Assembly (NCBI GenBank): GCA_963747535.1
Contig: CAVVFX010000018.1
Coordinates: forward strand, 1 to 64,000
Origin: CAVVFX01 sp963747535
Lineage (GTDB): Bacteria > Acidobacteriota > Terriglobia > Bryobacterales > Bryobacteraceae
Direction: 5' to 3'
Length of the DNA stretch: 64,000 bases
Positions within the stretch are counted from its first letter, which is position 1; each line of letters starts with the position of its first letter. This document shows, in pieces, positions 28,601-37,184 of the stretch. Position numbers and translations under genes: made by a program. The notes below the pieces were generated by a model. The model was not told the DNA's origin, ran no database searches, and saw nothing but the letters and a program-made list of their open reading frames with translations.

Positions 28601-29510
28601 AGATCAACGATACTATAACGCGACCTATGGAAGGTTTAATAGTCCGGATAGGTACAAGGCAAGCGGTGGGCCGAGGGATCCGGGAAGCTGGAACAGATAT
28701 GCCTATGTTGGAGGGGACCCGATAAATTATTACGACCGATCAGGGCGAGAGCGGAGTCTCACCGTGCCATGCGGTAGTGTAAATGATCAGGCCTCCGACT
28801 GCGAGGACGACGGTGGCGATGACGGCAACAGCATGTGCGCCTCGGAAGTCACATATAATCCAGCGTGCGGGAATGCGCCTCCGCCTCCTCCACCACCGCC
28901 TCAGCCCACGTCGGCACCGTCTCCCGAGTGCTTCGCGCAGCTTAAGGATCGACCGATTGACGACCCAGGAGCGCAGAAGGTGGGAGCTGTGCATACGTTC
29001 TGGTGGGTCCAAGGGTGGGTCCAAGGCGTCTCGACGCAGTTTATCCTTTCTGCAGGACCTCAGAAGCCAACAGGATCGACTACGGCGTATCTCAACGCGT
29101 GGGCGGTCCCTGGCAATTCAAATGGCAAAGACAACAGCCAACAGCATCTGGACTGGAACAGTGGAATCTCAGGCAGCCTCTGTGCACAAGTGGACGAGAT
29201 GATCGTGGCCGCGGAGAGTTTTCCGAATAACACGATTCGGTACAGCCCCTATGCTCTCGGGCTGTTTGGCGGGCCCAACAGCAACAGCGCGGCGCACTAT
29301 TTCGGGTCGGCCGGAGGTTTCAATGATGTCACGGCTCCTTTGACAGCATACGGTTGGAATGTTCCGACCTACTCCCATGATGCGCACCACTGGACCGGCA
29401 ACTATATGGCAATATCCTGGAGCACTGCCGACTCTAGCATTTATGGTCGCCTTGCTGGCTTGCTTTACACCGGCTTGCGTCCGACCGGCTTCCAGGGATC
29501 CGCTCATTGA
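28590..29510 (+). CDS. Orphan RHS core end with tip C
   Basis: Frame beginning NYADQRYYNATYGRFNSPDR, the last part of the RHS core, then NRYAYVGGDPINYYDRSGRE and a proline linker (eight consecutive Pro). The ~190-residue tip contains VHTFWWVQGWVQGVSTQFIL, GGPNSNSAAHYFGSAGGFN and YSHDAHHWTGNYMAISWST. The GPNSN motif recurs in tip D and in other RHS-type tips. I do not recognise the enzyme; a cysteine-peptidase-like or lipase fold is possible but not supported by a clear catalytic triad. The preceding core is frameshifted, so it is an orphan. Confidence 0.65.
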   Translation: MNYADQRYYNATYGRFNSPDRYKASGGPRDPGSWNRYAYVGGDPINYYDRSGRERSLTVPCGSVNDQASDCEDDGGDDGNSMCASEVTYNPACGNAPPPPPPPPQPTSAPSPECFAQLKDRPIDDPGAQKVGAVHTFWWVQGWVQGVSTQFILSAGPQKPTGSTTAYLNAWAVPGNSNGKDNSQQHLDWNSGISGSLCAQVDEMIVAAESFPNNTIRYSPYALGLFGGPNSNSAAHYFGSAGGFNDVTAPLTAYGWNVPTYSHDAHHWTGNYMAISWSTADSSIYGRLAGLLYTGLRPTGFQGSAH

Positions 29511-29900
29511 CGAGTACAAGCGTGCGAAGTGCATCCGCTTGCGACCATACCAATCGTGCGGCCGCATACTCGCCAATGGGATACCGAACTGACCTTTTCG
29601 CGTGGACTGCAGGTGATTGTTAAAGCCATGCAGTCTCCTGGCGGTAGGGTTACGGTGCTGTATCCCAAGGCCGGCACGGCGTCCGTTGCTGCCGACCCCG
29701 GCGACTATATTTATCCGAGTGACATTCGTGCCGATTACCCAAACGATTTGCTTTTTGTCAGGGCGCGTGGCCTCGCCGGTGGTATGTCGGAGCAGACTTG
29801 GCTGTTCGAATATGACGTTCGCCGTAAAAAGGTGATCAAGAAACTGCGAGTGGAGAACCATGTTCTGTCGGCAGGAGTGCCCGGATTCCTAGGGCCGTAG
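29443..29900 (+). pseudogene. Probable lipoprotein, candidate immunity for tip C, likely frameshifted
   Basis: An ATG at 29443 opens a lipoprotein-like leader (MVALLACFTPACVRPASRDP) in one frame. The following conserved-looking sequence (LTFSRGLQVIVKAMQSPGGR, FVRARGLAGGMSEQTWLFEY) lies in another frame and ends at 29900. A single indel between about 29520 and 29560 would join them. The gene overlaps the end of tip C by 68 bp, longer than at the other tip/immunity junctions. No family is recognised. The role is inferred from its place behind a tip. Confidence 0.45.
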
Positions 29901-29912
29901 CACACAAGGGAT

Positions 29913-30635
29913 GGATCAACGATACTATAACGCCACGTTTGGAAGGTTCTTAACTGCGGATCCGCTCCGCGCTGGGACTCTCAGCATCCGAAGGGCTTTC
30001 GAGCTGTGCATCCGATGGATCCCACTAGTTGGAACCAGTACTATTATTCCAGCGACGATCCGGTCAACCCTGCTGGGCAAAATGAGAATAACACTTACGC
30101 TACCCTTTCAAACCTAGCGGCGAATGTAGAAACCGTGTTCCTCGCATCCGATCCAAGTGAGACGTTCGCGGAGAAGACCGCTCTGGATCTGACGCTCCAG
30201 ACGGATGTGGGTAGTGAGTGGAACGCGATGAACAACGAAATGGGGGGAGGGGCCGTTCCGAATCCCTCAGTGTGGAACACACTTTCCGTTTCGAACAATC
30301 CGCTCACCAAAGACCAATTTAACGGAGGGCATTTCGTGCTGTCCGGTGTGAGCATCCAAGCAATACAGGCTGACTTGGGCGGACCGAACTCAAATGACTA
30401 TTTGGACTTCGTCAAGGACTTCACGGGAAAAGTGAACGGGAAGTATCAGCGCGCAGTGTCCGGCCAAGCCGCCCAACACGGCGATTGGCTTCACTCACAC
30501 ATGCGGACTGAGTCCGGCGACTTTACATTCCACTTCGACGACTATAGCCCGTTCAACAACCCTGCGGGCCATTTAGCTGTTGACATTCTGCAGGGGCACA
30601 TGCCAGGGGTTTGCTTGGATCCAGCATGGCATTGA
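29913..30635 (+). pseudogene. Orphan RHS core end with tip D, one frameshift
   Basis: Starts inside the last core motif (DQRYYNATFGRFLTADPLRA, identical in DNA to 19376 onward). The frame changes near 29990 and the tip continues (MDPTSWNQYYYSSDDPVNPA ... DLGGPNSNDYLDFVKDFTGK ... HSHMRTESGDFTFHFDDYSP ... CLDPAWH). The His-rich segment (HGDWLHSHMRT, HFDDYSP) could be a metal site, but no named family is assigned. The stop overlaps the next gene's start (TGATG). Confidence 0.65.
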
Positions 30636-31673
30636 TGAAATTTAATCGAACTATCTGGCTAGTCGTTGTAGTGCTGGCTGGCCAACAATCCGCCCGCTCA
30701 GGAACTCTTCGCAAGATCTGGGAACTGGACCTGCGGAAGATCATCTCGGGAGCCCCAAGCGCCAGCGCGAAAAACCTGCCGGTGCAGCTAATCGCGTTTT
30801 CGCCAGACGGCCGGCAACTGGCAGTCGCCGTAGCTTGGGACACTTCCCGGAAGGTCTTCAAGAGTAAACTCTTCGTGATTGAGCCTCAAGCCGTCGGGAG
30901 CTCGGCCAGGCAGTTTGAAATCAGCGCCGGAATAGGCAACGAGGAGATGCCCGGACCAAGCCTATTCGGATGGTCCCCCAACGGCAAAATCCTCTTCGCG
31001 GCTGGCAAGGTCATCCACTTGCGAGATGGCACAAGCTGCGAGCCGCCTCCGGGATGGACCTCGCTGATTGATGATAACCATCTGGTCCTGAATCAGCTCG
31101 ACCCATATGATGCCGTCGCCATCCGGGCGCAAAGGGACGCGATACAAGAATTGCTGAAAGCGAGCGGAGGGCGTCCAATCGCATCGTCTAAGGTTCCTTC
31201 GGTCCCCGAGCGGAAGTCGCACCTGAGGTTTCTCGACGCAGAGTGCCAGCCCCAGGGAGCAGAATGGCAGGTTGCGGAAGAATAGGAAATCCAGGACGTC
31301 TCGACCGAGCGGAGACTGCTCGCTGTCACACGGAGACGTGGCTTCATGAAAAATGAATTCCTGATTGTTGACCCGGTCGCCAGAACAATTATCCGGCGAT
31401 GGCCTCCAGGTAGTGGAATCGGAGGCCAGTTCGCGGAAGGCGGCAAAGCCCTCTGCGAAGTTGGTGAGGTGGAAGACACTCCCAGAGCACCGCTAACCTG
31501 CTGGGATGTTGACAGCGGAAATAGGATCGGCGCAGCCCCCCATATCAACGGCGGCCTTCCAATGGCCACAGCGGCGTACTCCAGCCGGATCGTCGCGTCG
31601 GACTACCAGCGCATCAGAGACCCCATGTCCGCATACGAGTACGGCCAGTTGCTCAAGAGACGAGTGGTCTGGG
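30523..31673. repeat. 1151-bp duplication, copy 2 (likely parental arrangement)
   Basis: Pairs with 23737-24887. Here the flanks are continuous with native genes on both sides (tip D upstream, full propeller C-terminus downstream), so this copy looks like the original arrangement and the 23.7-kb copy the derived one. Confidence 0.85.
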
Positions 31674-31837
31674 ACTTCAGGAACTCCGAGGAACTGGTAT
31701 CGTGGCGTCCCGATCTCCAGTCCTACATAAGCCCGCAAAACGTCCGAGACCCGTTTAAGTTCGCAATCTCGCCGGACGGCCAGTACATCGCCGAGGGCGG
31801 CAACGGAATCGTTCGCCTTTTCAAGATCGAACCCTGA
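30635..31837 (+). pseudogene. Exported beta-propeller-like protein copy 2, in-frame stop
   Basis: Same gene as at 23849 but with its native 3' end (VVWDFRNSEELVSWRPDLQS ... GQYIAEGGNGIVRLFKIEP). The Trp codon of EEWEIHDV is a TAG stop at 31283-31285 (TGG to TAG), splitting the 400-residue protein after about 216 residues. The remaining frame restarts at an ATG near 31346. Signal peptide and blades are as in copy 1. It is coupled to tip D by TGATG. Unless the stop is suppressed, neither copy gives a complete protein. Confidence 0.8.
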
Positions 31838-31899
31838 AAGGTTGTTGTCGTCTGTTGTCGCCTGTAGCCGCTTTAATTGGTCAGCGGGGAAACCTTCTC

Positions 31900-32270
31900 C
31901 ACATCCGGTGGAGTTACCGCAACTTCACCTATTTAGGCGGGAGGACCCTGCAGGAGGCTGCCACCCGATATCTACTGAAGGACACCACGGCGGCCCGGGC
32001 GACTCGCGCGGTGGTATCGGATTATCGACGGAGTTTGATCCCGCTCGATGATGCGTATGGGATCAGGCTCAGGGGCCAGTACGTGTGGGACTTCGGGACG
32101 GGCAAGGAACTCGCGTCATGGTACCCGGAGTCCGAGACCTACGCGAATGTATTCACGCCCACCAAACGGATCACGGAGCAATTCAGGTTCGCCATTTCGC
32201 TGACGGAGAGTTCATCGCAGAAGGCGGAAACGGGCTTATTCGGCTATACAAGATCGTGCAATCAAATTGC
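31900..32270 (+). pseudogene. Diverged propeller paralogue, 3' fragment
   Basis: Contains YVWDFGTGKELASWYPESET and ITEQFRFAIS, then after a frame change GEFIAEGGNGLIRLYKI. These match the C-terminal blade of the propeller gene just upstream (VVWDFRNSEELVSWRPDLQS ... GNGIVRLFKI) at roughly half identity. The 5' part is missing. It is probably the tail of another immunity-type gene from an earlier tip/immunity cassette. Confidence 0.6.
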
Positions 32271-32513
32271 ACCCGTCGGGGCGCTTTACAAATGCCCGGT
32301 TGGTTGGGAGCTTCATAAAAGCTTCATTAGTGCGCTCGCGGTGGCTTTGGATGCCTGTTGGTCGCTGGTGGTGGCGTAGCGGATGGCGGAGCCGATCGAC
32401 TTGTACCCGAGCGGTTGTTTCACGAAGGCGAGATTGGCGTTTTGGGAAACCAGGTGACTGGCCGACCGGCTGATCTTCAGCCGGGGAATTGTATGATGGG
32501 TGAAGAGGTTCAA

Positions 32514-33044
32514 ATGAGCGCCAGCACCGGACTCCTGACCGTTGCCGACTACTTGAATGTCCCGGAGCCAAAGGAAGGACATCTTGAGCTGCATCATGGA
32601 GAGGTCGTAATCGCGCCTCCGCCCAAATGGCGTCACCAGATATTGCAAGATCGAATTTCGACACTGTTAAAGGCGCGGATGGGCGGCTGGGGCACTGTGC
32701 TTTGTGAGATGGCGTTTCGTCCGACTCCAGAATATGAGGTATGGCAAGCCGATGTCGGGTGCGTTCGTGCGGATCGGGCCGCCAGTATCAGCGAGGACGA
32801 CTACCTGAAGGGTGCTCCGGAACTGGTTGTCGAAGTCCTTTCTCCCCGGAACACGGCTGACGAAATCGACGACAAACGAACCATCTGCCTGGAGAATGGG
32901 TGCCTGAGTTTTTGGGTTGTCAACGACAGACGCAAACAGGTGTCTGTGACGGAAGGCAATTTGACAAAACACTATGGGCGTTTGTCAAAGATTGCTTGTG
33001 TTCTGTTGCCACAAGAAATTTCGGTCGAGGATATTCTTGCATGA
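32514..33044 (+). CDS. Uma2 family (DUF820) PD-(D/E)XK nuclease-like protein
   Basis: 176 aa from the ATG at 32514 behind GAAGAGG. Family features: LTVADYLNVPEPKEGHLELH (conserved Glu), GEVVIAPPPKWRHQILQDRI, VWQADVGCVRAD with the catalytic-type Asp, and LVVEVLSPRNTADEIDDKRT (Glu-Val-Leu-Ser-Pro then Lys). The cellular role of this very common family is unclear; it is abundant in Cyanobacteria, Deinococcus and Acidobacteria. An in-frame upstream extension exists but has no family similarity. Confidence 0.85.
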   Translation: MSASTGLLTVADYLNVPEPKEGHLELHHGEVVIAPPPKWRHQILQDRISTLLKARMGGWGTVLCEMAFRPTPEYEVWQADVGCVRADRAASISEDDYLKGAPELVVEVLSPRNTADEIDDKRTICLENGCLSFWVVNDRRKQVSVTEGNLTKHYGRLSKIACVLLPQEISVEDILA

Positions 33045-33513
33045 AGGCTCGCCCGGGCATTGGCTCTGCTTCGCACGGCTCCACATCTCGGCGTTAAGCT
33101 CGACAGGATCAGCCGGGTTGGCCAGGAACTCGGCATTGCGATCGAAGGGAATCCTGAACCTGTTGGCCATTTGAACTTCAACTTCTTGCGAATCAGCGGG
33201 CACGTGTAATGGGGAAAGCACGTTTCTGCGGCTTCGTCTCGAATGGCCCAAAGCCGCAGAAACGGCCGCAACCCACGCCGCTTCGCTCACCAAAGCCTGT
33301 CGCTTGCGCGAACAGGGGCGACCAGGGGTCGCTTGCGGACGTGGGCGTCCGCCCCACAGAGCAGCATAGACGCAACCAAACTATCTGGCCCTCATTAAAT
33401 CTTCGCGCGCCGGAAAGATTCTCAGGTCTAGCTTGCAGAAATTGGCGCGCGCGGCTCAGTAATGACTTCCGAGCCGCGAATTAGTACAAATGGCCAAGGC
33501 CAAGACGGCTGGG
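33045..33513. other. Gap of about 470 bp with a family B repeat
   Basis: No convincing gene. The minus strand has a short open frame (ANRFRIPFDRNAEFLANPAD) that may be a fragment of a small protein. The second copy of repeat family B occupies 33268-33361. Confidence 0.45.
33268..33361. repeat. Interspersed repeat family B, copy 2
   Basis: Shares about 95 bp with 12908-13004, including GGGCGACCAGGGGTCGCTTG and GCGGACGTGGGCGTCCGCCC. A hairpin is possible in the second block. Confidence 0.65.
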
Positions 33514-34542
33514 TTATTTCGGGGTTGGGGTCAGCTTCTTCAGACGGTGGTTTTCACTGTCGTCGATGTAGACGTCGCCGGTGCGGGTTGCCAGGATGCC
33601 GTGCGGGCGGGCGAGTTGGTCCGGGCCGTCGCCGCGTGTGCCGGTGCCCGCTACCGTCGTGATGATGCCGGTCTTTTCATCCAGACGCCGGATGACGTGA
33701 TTCTCGGTGTCGGCGATGTAGATGCCGTAAGGCGACCAGGAGATGCCCTTGGGGCCGTTGAAACGGGCCAGCTTGGCATCCGCGCCGTCGCCGGTGTAGC
33801 CCTTTTCTCCCGTGCCGGCGGCGAGGTAAATCTTTCCCGCTTTGGGATCGATGCGATAGATCGCGTTGCCCTCGCGCAGCACCAGCCAGAGGTTGCCGTG
33901 GTCGTCGACGTCGAGCGCACGGGGTCCGTTGAGCGGGGTGCCTTGGAGAGGCGAGCCGTCGGGCGTGGGTTTCTTTTCTCCAGTGCCGGCGAACGTCGTG
34001 ATGATCCCGGTCTGCAGATCGACGCGCCGGATGCGGTTGTTGCCGATGTCGCAGATCAGCAAGGCTCCGTCTGGCGCGAAGGCAATGCTGTGCGGTTGGC
34101 GGAATTGGGCCTGGATCGCCGGTCCTCCATCGCCGCTGAAGCCGGGCTCGCCGGTGCCTGCCACGGTCGTGAGGATGCCGGTTTTCCGGTCAATGCGGCG
34201 GATGACGTGGTCGGGCATGTCGGTAAAGAAGAGATTGCCTGCGTGGTCGAAGACGACTTCGTAGGGCTCGTTCAATTTCGCCTGGAGCGCCGGACCCCCG
34301 TCGCCCGAGTTGCCTTTCTCTCCCGTTCCGGCAAAGGTGGTGATCGCGCCGGTCTTGAGGTCGACGCGGCGGATACGGTGGCTGCCGATGTCGCAGAGGT
34401 ACATGAGTCCGTCCGGACCGATGCGCAGACCGTAGGGGTTGTTGAGCTGGTTGTCGGAGCCGGGCTGTCCGTTACCGGCGATGGTGCGGATGCCGGCCGC
34501 GGCGCAGATGGAGACGAGGGCTAAGGCGAGTAAGATGCGCAT
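33514..34542 (-). CDS. Exported NHL-repeat beta-propeller protein
   Basis: 342 aa with a signal peptide (ILLALALVSICAAAG). At least five NHL repeats follow, each of the form PYGLRIGPDGLMYLCDIGSH then RIRRVDLKTGAITTFAGTGE. No catalytic residues of SMP-30 lactonases stand out. It is probably a periplasmic or outer-surface binding scaffold. It lies 4 bp downstream of the glycosyltransferase gene and may share its transcript. Confidence 0.88.
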   Translation of the reverse strand: MRILLALALVSICAAAGIRTIAGNGQPGSDNQLNNPYGLRIGPDGLMYLCDIGSHRIRRVDLKTGAITTFAGTGEKGNSGDGGPALQAKLNEPYEVVFDHAGNLFFTDMPDHVIRRIDRKTGILTTVAGTGEPGFSGDGGPAIQAQFRQPHSIAFAPDGALLICDIGNNRIRRVDLQTGIITTFAGTGEKKPTPDGSPLQGTPLNGPRALDVDDHGNLWLVLREGNAIYRIDPKAGKIYLAAGTGEKGYTGDGADAKLARFNGPKGISWSPYGIYIADTENHVIRRLDEKTGIITTVAGTGTRGDGPDQLARPHGILATRTGDVYIDDSENHRLKKLTPTPK

Positions 34543-34546
34543 CGAT

Positions 34547-35440
34547 TTAATATATGCCGAATTCGGCTAGCGCGGCTATGACGGCCTCCGGTGGGATGGG
34601 GGACATTTGTGGGGCTTGAATGATTTTCACCAGTCTGCCGCGCGGCGACCAGATCGCGGGATCGGTTGGCCCGAAGAGGGCAATGGTCGGGACGCCCACG
34701 GCTGCAGCGAGATGGGTGATACCGCTGTCGTTGCCGATGTAGGCTCGGGCGCCGGCGAGGAATCGCGCCAGGTCGAAAAGGTCGGGGATGTAGACGGCGC
34801 CGGGAAGTTGCTCTTCGGGTCCGCGGAGTTTGATTAGATTGACTCCGGACAGGCTGAAGTCTGTCGCACAAGCATGGGGCCAACGTTTGTCCTGGCGCGA
34901 AGCGAAGGGGTGAAGGATTACGCTGTTGTGATGCTCCACCGGGCCAACGTCGATGTGCGGGATGGCGCCTGACGGTGCGCCTACCTGGGCGCAGTAGTAG
35001 TCGACGGCGTGCATGATGCCGCCAGCTTCGGAAGCGACTGCTCCGCCGCCGGGCAGACCACACAAAACGATGGTCTGCCCCACGGGGTGGGTTAGAGGTA
35101 GGGCTGGGAGGAACTCGAACGGCAGTCCGGCGCCGACAATGAGTTCGCGGAAGTCGGGACGATTGGTTCCGTACCAGGAGACGATGGAGTCGAACTGGCG
35201 CAGGCGGGCGATGACGTCGTCGGCGGGAAGCAGTCCCAAACGGTCCAGTCCAGATGCGATAATCGACCTTTTGGCATGGGCGAAACGGGCCAGCGGGAGG
35301 TTGGTCTCGCTGGTCCAGATTTCGGTGTAAGCTGTTCCCGCTGCGTGTTCCAGGGCCGGGAGGGAGACGATGAAATCGCCGATGGCTCCGGGCCGGATCA
35401 GGAGGCGGCGGTGGGGGATCTCTATTTTGTTGAGCAACAT
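34547..35440 (-). CDS. Glycosyltransferase family 9 (heptosyltransferase-like) with an in-frame repeat
   Basis: 297 aa. The N-terminal Rossmann part is RRLLIRPGAIGDFIVSLPAL. The C-terminal donor-binding part is YIGNDSGITHLAAAVGVPTI followed by ALFGPTDPAIWSPRG, both typical of ADP-heptose transferases that build the lipopolysaccharide core. Residues encoded by 35041-35086 (HPVGQTIVLCGLPGGG) are an interspersed palindromic repeat that has entered the frame without breaking it, in the loop between the two domains. Its start lies 30 bp from the divergent cysteine synthase gene. Confidence 0.85.
   Translation of the reverse strand: MLLNKIEIPHRRLLIRPGAIGDFIVSLPALEHAAGTAYTEIWTSETNLPLARFAHAKRSIIASGLDRLGLLPADDVIARLRQFDSIVSWYGTNRPDFRELIVGAGLPFEFLPALPLTHPVGQTIVLCGLPGGGAVASEAGGIMHAVDYYCAQVGAPSGAIPHIDVGPVEHHNSVILHPFASRQDKRWPHACATDFSLSGVNLIKLRGPEEQLPGAVYIPDLFDLARFLAGARAYIGNDSGITHLAAAVGVPTIALFGPTDPAIWSPRGRLVKIIQAPQMSPIPPEAVIAALAEFGIY
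35041..35086. repeat. Interspersed palindromic repeat, copy 3 (inside a CDS)
   Basis: GGGCAGACCA, loop CACAAAACGA, TGGTCTGCCC, followed by CACGG. It is translated on the minus strand as part of the glycosyltransferase. The length keeps the frame open. Confidence 0.8.
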
Positions 35441-35470
35441 TGGTACGATAGTCAGAGTCGACGCATCTAC

Positions 35471-36427
35471 ATGAGTGTGAACTATTCATCGGCGGGCATG
35501 GCTTCCTCGGCCACGCCTGCGACGGACATTCTTGCCCACATCGGCAATACGCCCCTTTTGCGCCTCAAACGTATTACGCGAGACCTACCGGGGATCGAGA
35601 TCTACGGCAAAGCCGAATACTTCAACCCCGGGGGTTCGGTGAAAGACCGGCCCGCGCTCAATATGATCCTCGATGGGGAGCGCACAGGCAAGTTAAAGCC
35701 CGGCGGAACCATTCTCGACTCGACCAGCGGCAACACCGGGATTGCCTACTCCATGATCGCGGCTTCACGCGGATATAAGGTCAAACTGTGCGTTCCGGCC
35801 AACGCGTCGATGGAGCGCAAGCGGATTCTGCAGGCTTATGGTGCGGAGATCGTATTTACCGATCCGGGCGAAGGGTCGGATGGGGCGATGCGCAAGGTTC
35901 ATGCGATCTACAAGGCCGATCCCGACGCTTATTTTTATCCCAACCAGTACGACAATCCAGCCAACTGGCAGGCGCATTTCAACACTACCGGACCGGAGAT
36001 CATCGAACAGACCGGCGGACGGATCACGCACTTTATCGCGGCGTTGGGGACCAGCGGGACGTTCATGGGCACCACGCGGAGGCTCAAGAAAGAGTTGCCG
36101 CACGTGGAGTGCATCTCGGTGCAACCGTCGTCCGGATTCCATGGGCTCGAAGGGCTCAAGCATATGCCCACCGCGATTCAGCCGAAGATTTACGATGACC
36201 AGCTGGCGGATCGCAATATCTGGATGGAAACCGACGACGCCCACACGATGGTCAAACGCCTGGCTCGCGAGGAAGGCGTCCTGATCGGCATTTCGGCGGG
36301 TGCGAACGTGCATGCGGCACTGACGCTCGGCAAGGAGTTGCACGCGCAGGGACGCGAGGCCGTCATCGTGTCCGTGCTGTGCGACAGCGCGGATAAATAT
36401 CTCAGCGAGCATTTCTGGGATGAATAG
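35471..36427 (+). CDS. cysM: Cysteine synthase (CysM-like), PLP-dependent
   Basis: 318 aa from the ATG at 35471; an upstream in-frame extension overlaps the divergent glycosyltransferase and has no similarity. PLP Lys lies in NPGGSVKDRPA (about residue 58), the substrate loop is STSGNTGIA, the phosphate-binding glycines are ALGTSGTFMGT and the C-terminal region is GISAGANVHAAL, ending VSVLCDSADKYLSEHFWDE. Its place in front of JAMM protease, CysO-like carrier and MoeZ genes suggests the thiocarboxylate route known from Mycobacterium tuberculosis CysM, which uses O-phosphoserine and CysO-COSH, rather than free sulfide. That substrate preference is inferred from context. Confidence 0.88.
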   Translation: MSVNYSSAGMASSATPATDILAHIGNTPLLRLKRITRDLPGIEIYGKAEYFNPGGSVKDRPALNMILDGERTGKLKPGGTILDSTSGNTGIAYSMIAASRGYKVKLCVPANASMERKRILQAYGAEIVFTDPGEGSDGAMRKVHAIYKADPDAYFYPNQYDNPANWQAHFNTTGPEIIEQTGGRITHFIAALGTSGTFMGTTRRLKKELPHVECISVQPSSGFHGLEGLKHMPTAIQPKIYDDQLADRNIWMETDDAHTMVKRLAREEGVLIGISAGANVHAALTLGKELHAQGREAVIVSVLCDSADKYLSEHFWDE

Positions 36428-36430
36428 AGA

Positions 36431-36483
36431 AGGCCGCTGCTCCGCAGCGGGCAGACCAAAAAAAACAATGGTCTGCCATACGG
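36431..36483. repeat. Interspersed palindromic repeat, copy 4
   Basis: CTGCTCCGCAGCGGGCAGACC then loop AAAAAAAACA and TGGTCTGCC, followed by ATACGG. It lies between the cysteine synthase stop and the JAMM protease start, 7 bp before the latter, so its hairpin could affect translation of the downstream genes. Confidence 0.75.
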
Positions 36484-36489
36484 ACTTAA

Positions 36490-36915
36490 ATGATCGATAT
36501 TGAATTGGAACCTTTTGGAGCAATGGTGGCGCATGCGGAGGCCACTTATCCCAATGAGTGTTGCGGCGCGATGCTCGGCTCGATCGATGGCGACCGGAAA
36601 ACGGTGCTGGTGGCGCTACGCCTCGATAACGCCGCGGCGGGGTCGCGGCGAGCGTATTACGAATTGCGGCCGGAAGATCTGTTGCGCGCCGACCGGGAAG
36701 CCCGCGAGCGCAAAATGGATCTGATCGGCATCTATCATTCGCATCCGGACTGCGACGCGTACTTCTCGCAGACCGATTTGAAGAACTCGTGTCCGTGGTA
36801 CTCCTTCGTAGTGATGTCGATTCAGGAGGGCCGCTTCGACCATGCCAATAGCTGGCTGCCGAATGCGGAACAGACCGCGGCGGAAAAGGAAGAACTGAAA
36901 TGGCAAAAGTCCTGA
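36490..36915 (+). CDS. mec: JAMM/MPN+ metalloprotease (Mec+/QbsD type)
   Basis: 141 aa. A complete JAMM zinc site is present: Glu23 (PNECCG), His83 and His85 (HSHPDCDAYFSQTD), Ser93 and Asp96. In the CysO pathway this enzyme frees cysteine from the CysO-cysteine adduct. In the thioquinolobactin pathway the relative QbsD trims a C-terminal extension off the carrier. Here the next gene encodes a carrier with such an extension, so either or both jobs are possible. It overlaps the carrier gene by 16 bp. Confidence 0.88.
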   Translation: MIDIELEPFGAMVAHAEATYPNECCGAMLGSIDGDRKTVLVALRLDNAAAGSRRAYYELRPEDLLRADREARERKMDLIGIYHSHPDCDAYFSQTDLKNSCPWYSFVVMSIQEGRFDHANSWLPNAEQTAAEKEELKWQKS

Positions 36916-37184
36916 TACCCACCCCATTACGGCAATATGCCGGTAAGCACGATACGGTTGAACTGAAAGGCGCGACTGTAGGCGAGGTCTTGAGCGGCCT
37001 AACCTCGCAATTCGGCGATCTGCGAAAACACCTTTATAACGACGAAGGCAAGCTGCGCAGCTACGTGAACGTTTATCTGAACGATGAGGACATTCGCTAC
37101 CTCGACAAGGAGTCCAGCGCGGTGAAAGAGAGCGACACGATTTCCATCGTGCCCAGCATTGCGGGAGGTGCGATTTGGGAGTAA
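36900..37184 (+). CDS. cysO: ThiS/MoaD-family sulfur carrier (CysO-like) with C-terminal extension
   Basis: 94 aa beta-grasp protein: AKVLIPTPLRQYAGKHDTVE, YVNVYLNDEDIRYLDKESSA, and the end ISIVPSIAGG-AIWE. Carriers must end in Gly-Gly to be adenylated and thiocarboxylated; here Gly89-Gly90 are followed by four residues, so trimming is needed before use. The JAMM protease gene directly upstream is the obvious candidate, as in QbsD/QbsE. It overlaps both neighbours (16 bp upstream, 10 bp downstream), so the three genes are translationally coupled. Confidence 0.87.
   Translation: MAKVLIPTPLRQYAGKHDTVELKGATVGEVLSGLTSQFGDLRKHLYNDEGKLRSYVNVYLNDEDIRYLDKESSAVKESDTISIVPSIAGGAIWE

Noticed and set aside
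33490..34524. 344-codon plus-strand frame opposite the NHL gene
   Set aside because: Periodic because NHL repeats are periodic; the minus-strand reading has a signal peptide and canonical NHL blades.
34521..35489. 322-codon minus-strand frame in another phase over the glycosyltransferase
   Set aside because: P/R-rich shadow; the GT9 frame has the conserved donor-binding motif.
8141..36483. Possible CRISPR or riboswitch reading of the GGCAGACC hairpins
   Set aside because: Units are single, far apart and inside both gaps and a CDS, with no spacers and no conserved aptamer-like core.
36431..36483. Hairpin behind the cysteine synthase as an intrinsic terminator
   Set aside because: No U-run follows the stem on either strand, and the same element occurs inside a CDS.
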